Shown here in pieces: positions 33,668 through 42,969 of a DNA stretch of 64,000 bases (position 1 is the stretch's first letter; each line of letters opens with the position of its first letter). Both the position numbers and the translations under genes were made by a program. Below the pieces are notes generated by a model, which worked only from the letters and a program-made list of their open reading frames with translations, had not been told where the DNA came from and searched no databases. The DNA lies in contig JADJJI010000001.1 in NCBI GenBank assembly GCA_016706565.1, positions 496,001 to 560,000 on the forward strand, written 5' to 3'. The stretch comes from Piscinibacter sp. Lineage in GTDB: Bacteria > Pseudomonadota > Gammaproteobacteria > Burkholderiales > Burkholderiaceae_C.

Positions 33668-35155
33668 TCAATGAGCCTCGGCGGTCTTGGCCGCCTCGAT
33701 CGCCCCGGCCGCGTCTTCCTTCGCACCGTTGAAGAACACGTTCAGCGCCACTGCCGCCACCGCGGTGAGCAGGATGCCCGACTCCAGCAGCGGGTGCAGG
33801 CCGTGCACCATCTGCTGCGTCCATCGAGGCGCCACCAGCGGGATCAGGCCGAAGCCGATCGACAGCGCGACGATGTACAAGTTGTGGCGGTTGCCCTTGT
33901 AGTCGACCGTCGAAAGGATCCGGATGCCGGTGGCCGCGACCATGCCGAACATCACCAGCCCCGCACCACCGAGCACGAACTGCGGAATCGATTCGACGAA
34001 GGCGGCCATCTTCGGCAGCATGCCCAGCACGATCATGATGATGCCGCCGGCCACGCAGACCCACCGGCTCTTCACGCCGGTGACGCCGACCAGCCCGACG
34101 TTCTGCGAGAAGCTGGTGTAGGGGAAGGTGTTGAACAGGCCGCCGATCAGCGTGCCCAGGCCGTCGGTGCGCAGGCCCGCGGCGAGCGCGGGCTGGTCGA
34201 TCTTCTTGCCGGTGATGTCCGACAGCGCGAGGAACATGCCGGTCGATTCGATCATCACCACGATCATCACCAGCGACATGGTCAGGATCATCACGATGTC
34301 GAAGGTCGGCATGCCGAAGGCGAAGGGCGTGACCACGTCGAACCAGTGCGCCTTGCCGACCTTGTCGAAGTTCATCTTGCCCATCGCGATGGCCACCGCG
34401 CAGCCGGCCACGATGCCCAACAGCACCGAGATGTTGGCGACGAAGCCCTTGGCGTACTTGACCAGCAACAGGATGAACACGAGCACGGCCGCCGCGATGG
34501 CCATGTTGTCGAGAGCGCCGTAGTTCAGGTTGTCGACCATCGGCACCGGCCCGGCCAGCTTGATCGGCGCGCTGGCCGCCTGCGCCGCGGCCTTGGCGGC
34601 GTCGACCATGGCCACCAGCTTGGGCAGGTCCACACTCTGCGCGAGCGGCGCCGGCCCGCCCATCGCCCAGCCCACGCCGACGCGCATCAGGCTGATGCCG
34701 ATGATCGCGATGATGGTGCCGGTCACCACCGGCGGGAAGAAGCGCAGCAGCTTGCTGACCACAGGCGCGATCAGCATCGACACGATGCCCGCGCCGATGC
34801 CCGCGCCGATGATCGCGCCGAAGATCGCGCGTGCGCCCTCGACGCCCGGCATGGCGTTGGCGAAGGCCACCATCGGCCCGACGGCCGCGAAGGTCACGCC
34901 CATCATCACCGGCAGCTTGATGCCGAACCAGCGCGTGAAGCCCAGCGACTGGATCAGCGTGACCAGGCCGCAGCAGAACAGGTCGGCCGAAATCAGCAGC
35001 GCCACCTGCTCGGGCGTGAGCTTGAGCGCGCGGCCGACGATCAGCGGCACGGCGATGGCGCCGGCGTACATCACGAGCACGTGCTGCAGCCCCAGCGCCG
35101 CCAGGCGCGGCGCGGGGAGCTTCTCGTCGACGGGGTGGACGGTGGTGTCGCTCAT
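33668..35155 (-). CDS. NCS2 xanthine/uracil (urate) permease
   Basis: Inner-membrane nucleobase symporter (495 aa) with about 14 hydrophobic segments. The NCS2 landmarks are GLQHVLVMYAGAIAVPLIVG near the N-terminus, MIVVMIESTGMFLALSDITGK (with the conserved Glu) and GLFNTFPYTSFSQNVGLV. Its place in a urate-degradation cluster suggests xanthine or urate as substrate. A ribosome site AGGAGA lies a few bases upstream of ATG 35155. The deaminase gene follows at 17 bases and a porin gene precedes it on the same strand. Confidence 0.92.
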   Translation of the reverse strand: MSDTTVHPVDEKLPAPRLAALGLQHVLVMYAGAIAVPLIVGRALKLTPEQVALLISADLFCCGLVTLIQSLGFTRWFGIKLPVMMGVTFAAVGPMVAFANAMPGVEGARAIFGAIIGAGIGAGIVSMLIAPVVSKLLRFFPPVVTGTIIAIIGISLMRVGVGWAMGGPAPLAQSVDLPKLVAMVDAAKAAAQAASAPIKLAGPVPMVDNLNYGALDNMAIAAAVLVFILLLVKYAKGFVANISVLLGIVAGCAVAIAMGKMNFDKVGKAHWFDVVTPFAFGMPTFDIVMILTMSLVMIVVMIESTGMFLALSDITGKKIDQPALAAGLRTDGLGTLIGGLFNTFPYTSFSQNVGLVGVTGVKSRWVCVAGGIIMIVLGMLPKMAAFVESIPQFVLGGAGLVMFGMVAATGIRILSTVDYKGNRHNLYIVALSIGFGLIPLVAPRWTQQMVHGLHPLLESGILLTAVAAVALNVFFNGAKEDAAGAIEAAKTAEAH

Positions 35156-35209
35156 GTTTGTCTCCTCGTGGGGTCTTGTCGGGTTTGCTCGCGCGCCGGC
35201 CGCCGCGAC

Positions 35210-36208
35210 TCAGTAGCGGTGGCGGATGCCGACCGAGAAGGCGCTGCCGCTGGTCTGGCCGTCGATCTTGTCGCTCATCGCCACCGCGTAGAGGTCGGTG
35301 CGCTTGGACAGGAAATAGTCATAGCCAGCCGAGAAGGTCTTGCGCTTGGCGCCGGTCTCGGGCTTGATCTGGCCCCACTGCGCAAGGATCTTGCCGTTGC
35401 CCACCGGCACGCTGGCACCCAGCCCGACGATGTCGTACTCGTTGCCGCTCGTCTTGTTGGCCACGTTGCCGAACTGGCCGAACAGCCTGGCCACGCCGAA
35501 GTCGTAGCTCGCTGCGCCTTGCCAACTCTTGGTATCGGCCACGGCCGTCGCTCCGTCCTTCTTGACGTCCTGCCAGGAGAAGGCGGAGTCGAAGGCACCG
35601 GCGCCCCAGCGCAGGTTGACGCCGTGATTGCGCCCGTTGCTGCCGGCCTCGGCCGCGGCCATGAATAGCTGCAGCGTCGCGCCGCCGAGCTTCGGGCTGG
35701 TGTAGAGCACCGAGTCGCTCCAGCCCGAGTCGCCCGTCAGCGTGCCGCTGGTGAAGTAGTGGCGGATGCTGGGCGAGTAGCCGAACGAGTCACCGAAAGG
35801 ATTGAAGGACAGGGTGGTGACGAAGAACGGCGTGGTGTTGCGGCCGATGGTGACTTTGCCGAGGCTGCTGCTGGCCAGCCCCACGAAGGCATTGCGGGCC
35901 CAGAAGGTGTCGGCGCCGAAGCGACCGGAGGCGCCCGTGTCGGCGCGCATGAAGGACTGCAGCGTGAAGAGCGCGGACAGCCCACCGCCGAGATCCTCGC
36001 TGCCGCTGGCGCCGAACCAGCTGGTGGTCATCTGGCCGTTGTCCACGCCCCAGACCTTGTTGCTGCTGCCAGCCGCCTTCGATTGACCGGCGCTGATGTC
36101 GAGCAGACCGGACAGCGTGACGCTGGACTGGGCCATCGCCGTGCCCGGCAAGGCCCCCATAACCGAAGCAGCGATCAGGGTGCTGCGCAAAGCTGAATGA
36201 AGATTCAT
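35210..36208 (-). CDS. Gram-negative porin, Burkholderia type
   Basis: Outer-membrane trimeric porin (332 aa). The signal peptide ends GTAMAQ, then SSVTLSGLLDISAGQSK, the usual start of the first strand. GSEDLGGGLSALFTLQSFMR and SSSLGKVTIGRNTTPFF are typical of Porin_4 proteins. The last residue is Tyr rather than the commoner Phe, still an acceptable aromatic end. Start ATG 36208 has GGAGGAG upstream. Its position between puuD and the purine permease suggests purine uptake across the outer membrane. Confidence 0.9.
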   Translation of the reverse strand: MNLHSALRSTLIAASVMGALPGTAMAQSSVTLSGLLDISAGQSKAAGSSNKVWGVDNGQMTTSWFGASGSEDLGGGLSALFTLQSFMRADTGASGRFGADTFWARNAFVGLASSSLGKVTIGRNTTPFFVTTLSFNPFGDSFGYSPSIRHYFTSGTLTGDSGWSDSVLYTSPKLGGATLQLFMAAAEAGSNGRNHGVNLRWGAGAFDSAFSWQDVKKDGATAVADTKSWQGAASYDFGVARLFGQFGNVANKTSGNEYDIVGLGASVPVGNGKILAQWGQIKPETGAKRKTFSAGYDYFLSKRTDLYAVAMSDKIDGQTSGSAFSVGIRHRY

Positions 36209-36246
36209 GGCGGTACTCCTCCTCGGGTTGTCGAATGCCTTGGCTG

Positions 36247-37443
36247 TCAGTTCAGGGGTGCGCCGGCCTCGAACCAGCGGCCCAGCAGGCCGCGTTCGGC
36301 ATCGGTGATCTGCGTGGCGTTGTTCATCGGCATGGCCTTGAGCACCACCGCCTGCTGGTACAGCGCCTGCGCGTTCTTCGCGATCAATTCGGGCGTGTGC
36401 AGCTGGATGTTCTTGCTGATGACCTGCTCGTTGTGGCACATCGCGCAGCGTTGCGCGACCACCGCCTGCACCTGCGCGAAGCTCACCGGCGCGGCGGCCG
36501 CAGCCTTCGGCACCGGCGCGGGCGCCAGCCACACGATCAGGCCGACGATCACCGCCGTGCCGACACCGGCGTAGAGCCAGGGCACCGGCTGGCCCTGCAC
36601 CAGCGCCTTGTGGCGCGCCACGAAGGAGTGGCGGATCAGCGCGCCGGCCAGCATGATCAGCACCAGCACCAGCCAGTTGTGCGGCGCGCCGTAGAGGAAG
36701 CCGTAGTGGTTGCTGAGCATCGCGATCAGCACCGGCAGCGTGAAGTAGGTGTTGTGCACGCTGCGCTGCTTGGCACGCTGGCCGTGCACCGGATCGACAG
36801 GCTGGCCGGCCTTCATCTGCGCGATCACCGTGCGCTGCCCCGGGATGATCCAGAAGAACACGTTAGCGCTCATCGACGTGGCCATCATCGCGCCCACCAG
36901 CAGGAATGCGGCACGCCCGGCGAAGAACTGGCAGGCCAGCCACGACGCAAGCACCACGGCGACCGTCACGCCGATGCCGACGATGCGGTCACCACCCTCG
37001 CGTTGGCCGAAGAATCGGCAGATGCCGTCGTAGACGATCCAGAACACCACCAGGAAGCCCAGCGCCGCCGCGATGGCGGCGGCCGGTGACCACGCATGCA
37101 CGTTCCTGTCGATCAGGAAGGTGCCGGCCTGGTAGAGGTACAGCACGGTGAACAGCGCGAAGCCGGTCAGCCAGGTGGAGTAGCTCTCCCAGTAGAACCA
37201 GTGCAGGTTCTCCGGGATGGCCTTCGGCGCCACCATGTACTTCTGCGGGTGGTAGAAGCCGCCGCCGTGCACCGCCCACAACTCGCCGTCGACCCCCTTG
37301 GCCTTCAGGTCCGGGTCGGCCGGCTTGGTCAGGCTGTTGTCGAGGAAGACGAAGTAGAACGACGAGCCGATCCAGGCGATCGCCACGATGACATGGGCCC
37401 AGCGCAGCAGCAGGTTGACCCAGTCCAGAACGTACGCTTCCAT
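36247..37443 (-). CDS. puuD: Urate hydroxylase PuuD (membrane protein with cytochrome c domain)
   Basis: Oxidises urate to 5-hydroxyisourate (398 aa). The N-terminal part, about residues 1-300, has eight or nine hydrophobic helices with the PuuD features AIAWIGSSFYFVFLDNSL, HGGGFYHPQKY and LHWFYWESYSTWLTGF. The C-terminal cytochrome c domain carries CAMCH at residues 333-337 and MPMNNATQIT with a Met ligand. It thus passes electrons to the respiratory chain and makes no peroxide. The upstream spacer contains a GTATAC palindrome. The next step, HIU hydrolase, is encoded just upstream. Confidence 0.95.
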   Translation of the reverse strand: MEAYVLDWVNLLLRWAHVIVAIAWIGSSFYFVFLDNSLTKPADPDLKAKGVDGELWAVHGGGFYHPQKYMVAPKAIPENLHWFYWESYSTWLTGFALFTVLYLYQAGTFLIDRNVHAWSPAAAIAAALGFLVVFWIVYDGICRFFGQREGGDRIVGIGVTVAVVLASWLACQFFAGRAAFLLVGAMMATSMSANVFFWIIPGQRTVIAQMKAGQPVDPVHGQRAKQRSVHNTYFTLPVLIAMLSNHYGFLYGAPHNWLVLVLIMLAGALIRHSFVARHKALVQGQPVPWLYAGVGTAVIVGLIVWLAPAPVPKAAAAAPVSFAQVQAVVAQRCAMCHNEQVISKNIQLHTPELIAKNAQALYQQAVVLKAMPMNNATQITDAERGLLGRWFEAGAPLN

Positions 37444-37573
37444 GCGTCACCACTCCCTTCGGACACCGGCGCGCAAGAAACGGGCCTGTGTGCAACCTCA
37501 CCACAGCGGGCTCTGTGAGGCGGGAAGGTCGCGACCGGCTGGGGGGCCGGGCTCCGCGGCGACGCCACTCAAC

Positions 37574-37581
37574 TGTATACA
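37574..37581. promoter_or_regulatory. TGTATACA palindrome upstream of puuD
   Basis: TGTATACA lies in the 191-base spacer before puuD (start 37443). It shares its core with the longer palindrome between uraH and the GntR gene, and the surrounding CTGTATACACGG is similar. FadR-type GntR regulators often bind such short AT-centred palindromes, so it is a candidate second operator. Confidence 0.45.
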
Positions 37582-37634
37582 CGGATGCATCCAGAACGAT
37601 CCGGAATTACCCGCGCTCCAATCCTCCTCGCGCG

Positions 37635-37991
37635 TCAGCTTCCGCGGTAGGTGGAGTAGGCCCAGGGGCTGGCCAGCAGTGGCACGTGGTAGTGCTGCCC
37701 CACCGCCGCGAGGCCAAAGTCCAGCGGCACCTCGTCGAGAAAGGGCGGCTCGGCCAGCGCCGCACCGCGCGCGCGGAAGTAGCCGGCCACGCCGAACACC
37801 AGCCGGTAGCGACCGGGCTGGAACTCCTCACCCTGCAGCAGCGGCGCATCGGCGCGGCCGTCGTGGTTGAGCACGATGCGCTTGAGCTCGGTGGCGCTGC
37901 CGTCGCCCGCCAGGCGGTACAGCCGCACGGCCATGCCGGCGGCCGGGCAGCCGTTGGCGGTGTCGAGCACGTGGGTGGTCAGCTTGCCCAT
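37635..37991 (-). CDS. uraH: 5-hydroxyisourate hydrolase (transthyretin-like)
   Basis: Hydrolyses 5-hydroxyisourate to OHCU (118 aa, usual size). It starts [18 protein letters not shown] and ends with the diagnostic C-terminal YRGS (residues 115-118). [20 protein letters not shown] carries an active-site His. ATG 37991 is chosen over longer readings because it begins the transthyretin-like fold; AAAGGA lies nearby upstream. It is divergent from the GntR regulator, with a GTATAC operator candidate between them. Confidence 0.95.
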   Translation of the reverse strand: MGKLTTHVLDTANGCPAAGMAVRLYRLAGDGSATELKRIVLNHDGRADAPLLQGEEFQPGRYRLVFGVAGYFRARGAALAEPPFLDEVPLDFGLAAVGQHYHVPLLASPWAYSTYRGS

Positions 37992-38051
37992 GGAATCCTT
38001 TCGGTGAGTGGCCGGCGAATCGTTCGCAGACGGCGCTTGAAGTGTCCGCAA

Positions 38052-38065
38052 AAGTGTATACACTT
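38052..38065. promoter_or_regulatory. 14-base palindrome AAGTGTATACACTT between uraH and the GntR gene
   Basis: A perfect 14-base palindrome in the 119-base divergent spacer, 60 bases from uraH and 45 from the GntR start. Its core repeats upstream of puuD. It is the best operator candidate for the GntR protein encoded beside it, which would control purine breakdown and itself. Confidence 0.6.
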
Positions 38066-38110
38066 CCATCAGCAAATCAAGCCCGAACCTTGCGCCGATC
38101 CGAGCCGCCC

Positions 38111-38857
38111 ATGTCGCGCCAGCCCCCGCCCCTGCAAGTCGTCCGCCCCGCGCCGCGTGCCAGCAAGGTGCGCGCCAGCGCGGGTGATGCGAACCCGAGC
38201 AGCACGCAGCGCATCGTCGAGTCGATCACCACGGCCATCGTCGAGCGCCGCCTGATGCCGGGCACCAAGCTGGCCGAGCAGAAGATCGCCGACATCTTCA
38301 AGGTCTCGCGCACGCTGGTACGTCAGGCGCTCAACCAGCTCAGCCGCGACAAGCTCGTCACGCTGGAGCCGGCACGCGGCGCCCGCGTGGCCGAGCCGAG
38401 CATCGACGAGGCGCGACAGGTCTTCGAGGTGCGCAACATGCTCGAGTCGGCCATGATCCGCCGCGCCGCCGCCGAACTGAGCGACGCGCAGCTCGCCGGA
38501 CTGCGCGCCCACCTGCGCGACGAGCAGGCCGCGGTGCAGCGCACCGACGTGTCGGGCCGCACGCGGTTGCTCGCCGACTTCCACGTCGTCATCGCCACCA
38601 TGCTGGGCAACCAAGTGCTGGCCGAACTGCTGTCGGACCTGGTGACGCGCTCCTCGCTGATCGCGTTGATGTACCAGTCCTCGCATTCGGCCGAACATTC
38701 CTTCGACGAGCACGTGGCCATCGTCGAGGCGCTGGCGCGCCGCGACGCCAAAGCCGCGGTGCGCCTGATGGAAGAGCACCTTCACAACGTCGAGCGCAAC
38801 CTGCAGCTCGACCCGCGCATTCCCGACCTCGCCGCGGCGCTGATGCCGCGCAATTGA
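38111..38857 (+). CDS. GntR-family regulator (FCD domain) of the purine cluster
   Basis: Transcription factor (248 aa). The N-terminal winged HTH spans about residues 32-98, with [24 protein letters not shown] and [14 protein letters not shown]. An FCD effector domain follows, with metal-type ligands in DFHVVIA and [13 protein letters not shown] 38111 is preferred over an in-frame GTG at 38042, which would overlap the palindrome. It stands between uraH (divergent) and the allantoinase gene (same strand), so its effector is probably a urate or allantoin intermediate. Confidence 0.9.
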   Translation: MSRQPPPLQVVRPAPRASKVRASAGDANPSSTQRIVESITTAIVERRLMPGTKLAEQKIADIFKVSRTLVRQALNQLSRDKLVTLEPARGARVAEPSIDEARQVFEVRNMLESAMIRRAAAELSDAQLAGLRAHLRDEQAAVQRTDVSGRTRLLADFHVVIATMLGNQVLAELLSDLVTRSSLIALMYQSSHSAEHSFDEHVAIVEALARRDAKAAVRLMEEHLHNVERNLQLDPRIPDLAAALMPRN

Positions 38858-38886
38858 ATCCACCTCCTCACCGACACCGCACGCCC

Positions 38887-39864
38887 ATGAGCACCCCCAC
38901 GGACTCGCGCGAACTCACCTCCACCGCCGGCTACCCGCGCGACATGCGCGGCCACGGCCGCGACGTGCCGCATGCCCGCTGGCCGAACGGCGCCCGCATC
39001 GCGGTGCAGTTCGTCCTCAACTACGAAGAGGGCGGCGAGAACAACCCGCTGCACGGCGACCCGACCTCGGAGACCTTTCTCTCCGAGCTGGTCACGGCGC
39101 AGGCCTACGAGAACCGCCACATGACCATGGAGTCGATGTACGAGTACGGCTCGCGCGCGGGCGTGTGGCGCATCCTGCGCGAGTTCGAGCGGCGCGGCCT
39201 GCCGATGACGATCTTCGGCGTGGGCATGGCGCTGCAGCGCTACCCCGAGCTGCTCGACGTGTTCATGAAGAACGGTTACGAGATCGCCAACCACGGCCTG
39301 CGCTGGATCCACTACCAGAACCTGCCCGAGGCCACCGAGCGCCGCCACATCGACATCGGCACGCGCGTGCTGAAAGAACTCACCGGCGGCGCCTGGCCGG
39401 CCGGCTGGTACACCGGCCGCGACAGCCCGAACACGCGCCGCCTGGTCGTCGACCAGGGCGGCTACGAGTACGACAGCGACTACTACGGCGACGACCTGCC
39501 GTTCTGGACCGAGGTGATGAAGACCGACGGCAGCAAGGCGCCGCACCTCGTCGTGCCCTACTCGCTGGACACCAACGACATGCGCTTCGTGCAGGCGCAG
39601 GGCTTCAACACCGGCGACCACTTCTTCACCTACCTGCGCGACAGCTTCGACGCGCTGTACGCCGAGGGCGACCCGGCCGGGCTGGACCGGCCGAAGATGA
39701 TGTCCATCGGCATGCACTGCCGGCTGCTCGGCAAGCCCGGGCGCATCGGCTCGCTGCAGCGCTTCCTCGACCATATCGGCGCGCACGACAAGGTCTGGGT
39801 GTGCCGCCGCATCGACGTGGCGCGGCACTGGAAGCAGGTGCATCCGTTCAAGGCGGTCGCATGA
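38887..39864 (+). CDS. puuE: Allantoinase PuuE (polysaccharide-deacetylase fold)
   Basis: Cofactor-independent allantoinase (325 aa) converting allantoin to allantoate. Landmarks are YPRDMRGHGRDVPHARWPNG, FVLNYEEGGENNPLHGD, EIANHGLRWIHYQ and SIGMHCRLLGKPGR, all typical of PuuE. ATG 38887 is preferred; a longer reading would begin at a TTG inside the end of the GntR gene. The stop overlaps the next start (ATGA), coupling it to the UraD-AllC gene. Confidence 0.95.
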   Translation: MSTPTDSRELTSTAGYPRDMRGHGRDVPHARWPNGARIAVQFVLNYEEGGENNPLHGDPTSETFLSELVTAQAYENRHMTMESMYEYGSRAGVWRILREFERRGLPMTIFGVGMALQRYPELLDVFMKNGYEIANHGLRWIHYQNLPEATERRHIDIGTRVLKELTGGAWPAGWYTGRDSPNTRRLVVDQGGYEYDSDYYGDDLPFWTEVMKTDGSKAPHLVVPYSLDTNDMRFVQAQGFNTGDHFFTYLRDSFDALYAEGDPAGLDRPKMMSIGMHCRLLGKPGRIGSLQRFLDHIGAHDKVWVCRRIDVARHWKQVHPFKAVA

Positions 39865-41642
39865 AGCTCAGTCTCGACCAACTCAACGCCGCCTTGCCCG
39901 AAGCGGCGGCCGCCCTGCTCGACGGCCTGTACGAGCACTCGCCATGGATCGCCCAGCGCGCACTGGAGCGAAGGCCGTTCGTCTCGCTCGCGCAGCTCAA
40001 GCGCACCATGGTCGAGGTGCTGCACGATGCCGGCCGCGACGCGCAGCTCACGTTGATCCGCGCCCACCCCGAGCTCGCCGGCAAGGCGATGGTGAGTCGC
40101 TCGCTGACCGCCGAGTCCACCAACGAGCAGACCACCTCGGGCCTGACGAACTGCACGGCCGAGGAGTTCGCGCGCATCCAGCAGCTCAACGCCGACTACA
40201 ACAAGAAGTTCGGCTGGCCCTTCATCCTGGCCGTGCGCGGGCCGCGCGGCGCGGGGCTGTCGCGCCGCGAGATCGTCGACACCTTCGCGCGCCGGCTCGA
40301 CAACCACCCGGACTTCGAACTCGCCGAGTGCCTGCGCAACATCCACCGCATCGCCGAGATCCGGCTGAACGACAAGTTCGGCGTCGAGCCCGTGCTGGGC
40401 AACCAGGTCTGGGACTGCGCCGAGCTGCTCGCGCAGCACACCGACCCCGGCTACGCCGAGCAGGGCCAGCTCACGGTCACCTACCTGACCGAGGCGCACG
40501 TTGCCTGCCAGGTGCAGCTGCGGCGCTGGATGCACGACTGCGGCTTCGACGAGGTCTCGGTGGATGCGGTGGGCAACGTCGTCGGCGTCTACCACGGCAG
40601 CGATCGGAATGCGAAATGCCTGCTCACCGGCAGCCATTACGACACCGTGCGCAACGGCGGCAAGTACGACGGCCGCCTGGGCATCTTCGTGCCGATGGTG
40701 TGCGTGCGCGAGCTGCACCGCGCCGGCCGCCGCCTGCCCTTCGGCTTCGAGGTGGTCGGCTTCGCCGAAGAAGAAGGCCAGCGCTACAAGGCCACCTTCC
40801 TCGGCTCGGGCGCGCTGACAGGCCAGTTCGACACCGCCTGGCTGGACCAGCGCGACGCCGACGGCGTGTCGATGCGCGAGGCGATGCGTGCCGCCGGCCT
40901 GCCGGCCACGCTGCCGGCCATCGCCGCGCTGCAGCGCGACCCGGCGCGCTACCTCGGCTTCGTCGAAGTGCACATCGAGCAGGGGCCGGTGCTGAACGAA
41001 CTCGGCCTGCCGCTGGGCGTGGTCACCTCGATCAACGGCGGCGTGCGCTACCAGTGCGAGGTGAGCGGCATGGCCAGCCACGCCGGCACCACGCCGATGG
41101 GCCGGCGCCGCGATGCGGCGGTGGCTGTCGCCGAACTTGCGCTCTACGTCGAGAAGCGCGCCGCGAGCGTGCCCGACGTGGTGGGCACGATCGGCATGCT
41201 GCAGGTTCCCAACGGCTCGATGAACGTGGTGCCCGGCCACTGCCTGTTCAGCCTGGACCTGCGTGCCACCACCAACGAGGCGCGCGATGCGCTGGCGCGC
41301 GACGTGCTCGCCGAGCTCGCCGCGATCTGCGAACGCCGCGGCCTGCATTTCAAGGTCGAGGAGACCATGCGCGCCGCCGCGGCGCCCAGCGCGCCGGCCT
41401 GGCAGCGGCGCTGGGAGCGTGCCGTCGAATCGCTCGGCCTGCCGCTGTTCCGCATGCCCAGTGGCGCCGGCCACGACGCGATGAAGCTGCACGAGGTGAT
41501 GCCGCAGGCGATGCTGTTCCTGCGCGGCCTGAACGCCGGCATCAGCCACAACCCGCTGGAAGCGATCACCAACGACGACGCCGACCTGTGCGTGCGCGCC
41601 TTTCAGCACCTGCTCGATCAACTGACCGAAGAACTCGCATGA
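39861..41642 (+). CDS. Fused OHCU decarboxylase (UraD) and allantoate amidohydrolase (AllC)
   Basis: Two-domain enzyme (593 aa). Residues about 1-172 are UraD: LRAHPELAGK-type sequence (IRAHPELAGKAM), SGLTNCTAEEF and FGWPFILAVRG; it decarboxylates OHCU to S-allantoin. Residues about 180-593 are an AllC/HyuC-type M20 hydrolase, with metal ligands in GSHYDTVRNGGKYDG, EEEGQRYKATFLGS, HIEQGPVL and SGAGHDAM; it hydrolyses allantoate to ureidoglycolate plus ammonia. The two steps are separated by PuuE, encoded by the overlapping upstream gene. The fusion is intact and the linker short. Confidence 0.93.
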   Translation: MKLSLDQLNAALPEAAAALLDGLYEHSPWIAQRALERRPFVSLAQLKRTMVEVLHDAGRDAQLTLIRAHPELAGKAMVSRSLTAESTNEQTTSGLTNCTAEEFARIQQLNADYNKKFGWPFILAVRGPRGAGLSRREIVDTFARRLDNHPDFELAECLRNIHRIAEIRLNDKFGVEPVLGNQVWDCAELLAQHTDPGYAEQGQLTVTYLTEAHVACQVQLRRWMHDCGFDEVSVDAVGNVVGVYHGSDRNAKCLLTGSHYDTVRNGGKYDGRLGIFVPMVCVRELHRAGRRLPFGFEVVGFAEEEGQRYKATFLGSGALTGQFDTAWLDQRDADGVSMREAMRAAGLPATLPAIAALQRDPARYLGFVEVHIEQGPVLNELGLPLGVVTSINGGVRYQCEVSGMASHAGTTPMGRRRDAAVAVAELALYVEKRAASVPDVVGTIGMLQVPNGSMNVVPGHCLFSLDLRATTNEARDALARDVLAELAAICERRGLHFKVEETMRAAAAPSAPAWQRRWERAVESLGLPLFRMPSGAGHDAMKLHEVMPQAMLFLRGLNAGISHNPLEAITNDDADLCVRAFQHLLDQLTEELA

Positions 41643-42862
41643 CCCCCTACCACCGACTCGACGACTGGATCGACGCCCACTTCGACGAGGAAGTGCGAAC
41701 GCTGCAAGCCCTGGTGCAGGTGCCCACCGATTCGCCGCCGGGCAACAACGCGCCGCATGCCGAACGCACCGCCGAGTTGCTGAAGGACTTCGGCTTCGAG
41801 GCCGAGAAGTACCCTGTGCCGGCGGAGCAGGTGAAGGCCGCCGGGCTGGAATCGATCACCAACCTGATCGTGCGGCGCCGCTATGGTGCGGGACGCACCG
41901 TGGCCCTGAATGCCCACGGCGACGTGGTGCCGCCCGGTGAAGGCTGGACGCATCCGCCCTATGGCGGCGAGGTGCACGACGGCAAGCTGTACGGCCGCGC
42001 CTCGGCGGTGAGCAAGTGCGATTTCGCGACCTTCATCTTCGCCACCCGCGCGCTGGAGTCGCTGGGCCTGCCGCTGAAGGGCGGCATCGAGCTGCACTTC
42101 ACCTACGACGAGGAGTTCGGCGGCGAGCTCGGCCCGGGCTGGCTGCTCGAGAAGGGCTACACGAAGCCCGACCTGCTGATCGCCGCCGGCTTCAGCTACC
42201 AGGTGGTGACGGCGCACAACGGCTGCCTGCAGATGGAAGTCACGGTGCACGGCAAGATGGCGCACGCCGCCATCCCCGACACCGGCGTCGACGCGCTGCA
42301 GGGCGCCACGGCGATCCTCAACGCGCTGTACGCGCAGAACACGCTGTACAAGCAGGTCACGTCGAAGGTGAAGGGCATCACCCACCCTTACCTCAACGTC
42401 GGCCTGATCCAGGGCGGCACCAACACCAACGTGGTGCCCGGCAAGGTGGTGCTCAAGCTCGACCGCCGCATGATCCCCGAGGAAAACCCGGCCGAGGTGG
42501 AAGCCACCCTGCACCGCGTCATCGCCGAGGCGGCCAGGCAGGTCCCGGGCATCACGGTGGACATCAAGCGCATGCTGCTGGCGCGCGCGCTGACGCCGCT
42601 GCCGGGCAACCGGCCGCTGGTCGAGGCCCTGTGCAAGCACGGCGAGGCGGTGTTCGGCGAGCCCATCCCCACCTCGGGCACGCCGCTGTACACCGACGTG
42701 CGGCTGTACTGCGAGCGCGGCATCCCGGCGGTGATCTACGGCGCCGGGCCGCGCACCGTGCTGGAGAGCAACGCCAAGCGCGCCGACGAACACATCGTGC
42801 TGGAAGACCTGCGCCGCGCCACGAAGGTGGTGGCGCGCACGCTGCACGACCTGCTGGCGTGA
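41639..42862 (+). CDS. M20-family hydrolase, ArgE/DapE-like, in the purine operon
   Basis: Metallohydrolase-like protein (407 aa) overlapping the UraD-AllC stop. ALNAHGDVVPPGEGW carries the HxD pair and YDEEFGGELG the Glu pair. The next motif, normally GRGxxDxKG with the bridging Asp, reads GRASAVSKCD, so the Asp position is Val in a direct alignment. The dimerisation domain lies around HGKMAHAAIPDTGVDAL. It could act late in purine breakdown (for instance on ureidoglycolate or a related amide), but the reaction is not established. Confidence 0.85.
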   Translation: MTPYHRLDDWIDAHFDEEVRTLQALVQVPTDSPPGNNAPHAERTAELLKDFGFEAEKYPVPAEQVKAAGLESITNLIVRRRYGAGRTVALNAHGDVVPPGEGWTHPPYGGEVHDGKLYGRASAVSKCDFATFIFATRALESLGLPLKGGIELHFTYDEEFGGELGPGWLLEKGYTKPDLLIAAGFSYQVVTAHNGCLQMEVTVHGKMAHAAIPDTGVDALQGATAILNALYAQNTLYKQVTSKVKGITHPYLNVGLIQGGTNTNVVPGKVVLKLDRRMIPEENPAEVEATLHRVIAEAARQVPGITVDIKRMLLARALTPLPGNRPLVEALCKHGEAVFGEPIPTSGTPLYTDVRLYCERGIPAVIYGAGPRTVLESNAKRADEHIVLEDLRRATKVVARTLHDLLA

Positions 42863-42875
42863 TCCGGCGACTCAC

Positions 42876-42896
42876 GCTGGTGCGCGACGCACCAGC
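42876..42896 (+). terminator. Perfect GC hairpin after the M20 hydrolase gene
   Basis: GCTGGTGCG and CGCACCAGC form a nine-base perfect stem with a three-base loop, starting 14 bases after the stop at 42862. No T run follows, so termination may be partial. It separates the puuE operon from the ABC transporter genes. Confidence 0.55.
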
Positions 42897-42969
42897 CTGA
42901 GTTCGCAGCGCTGCGCATGCTTCTTGCGACGGGTGGGTGAATCACGATTCGCCCGCTTCGGAGTACCGC

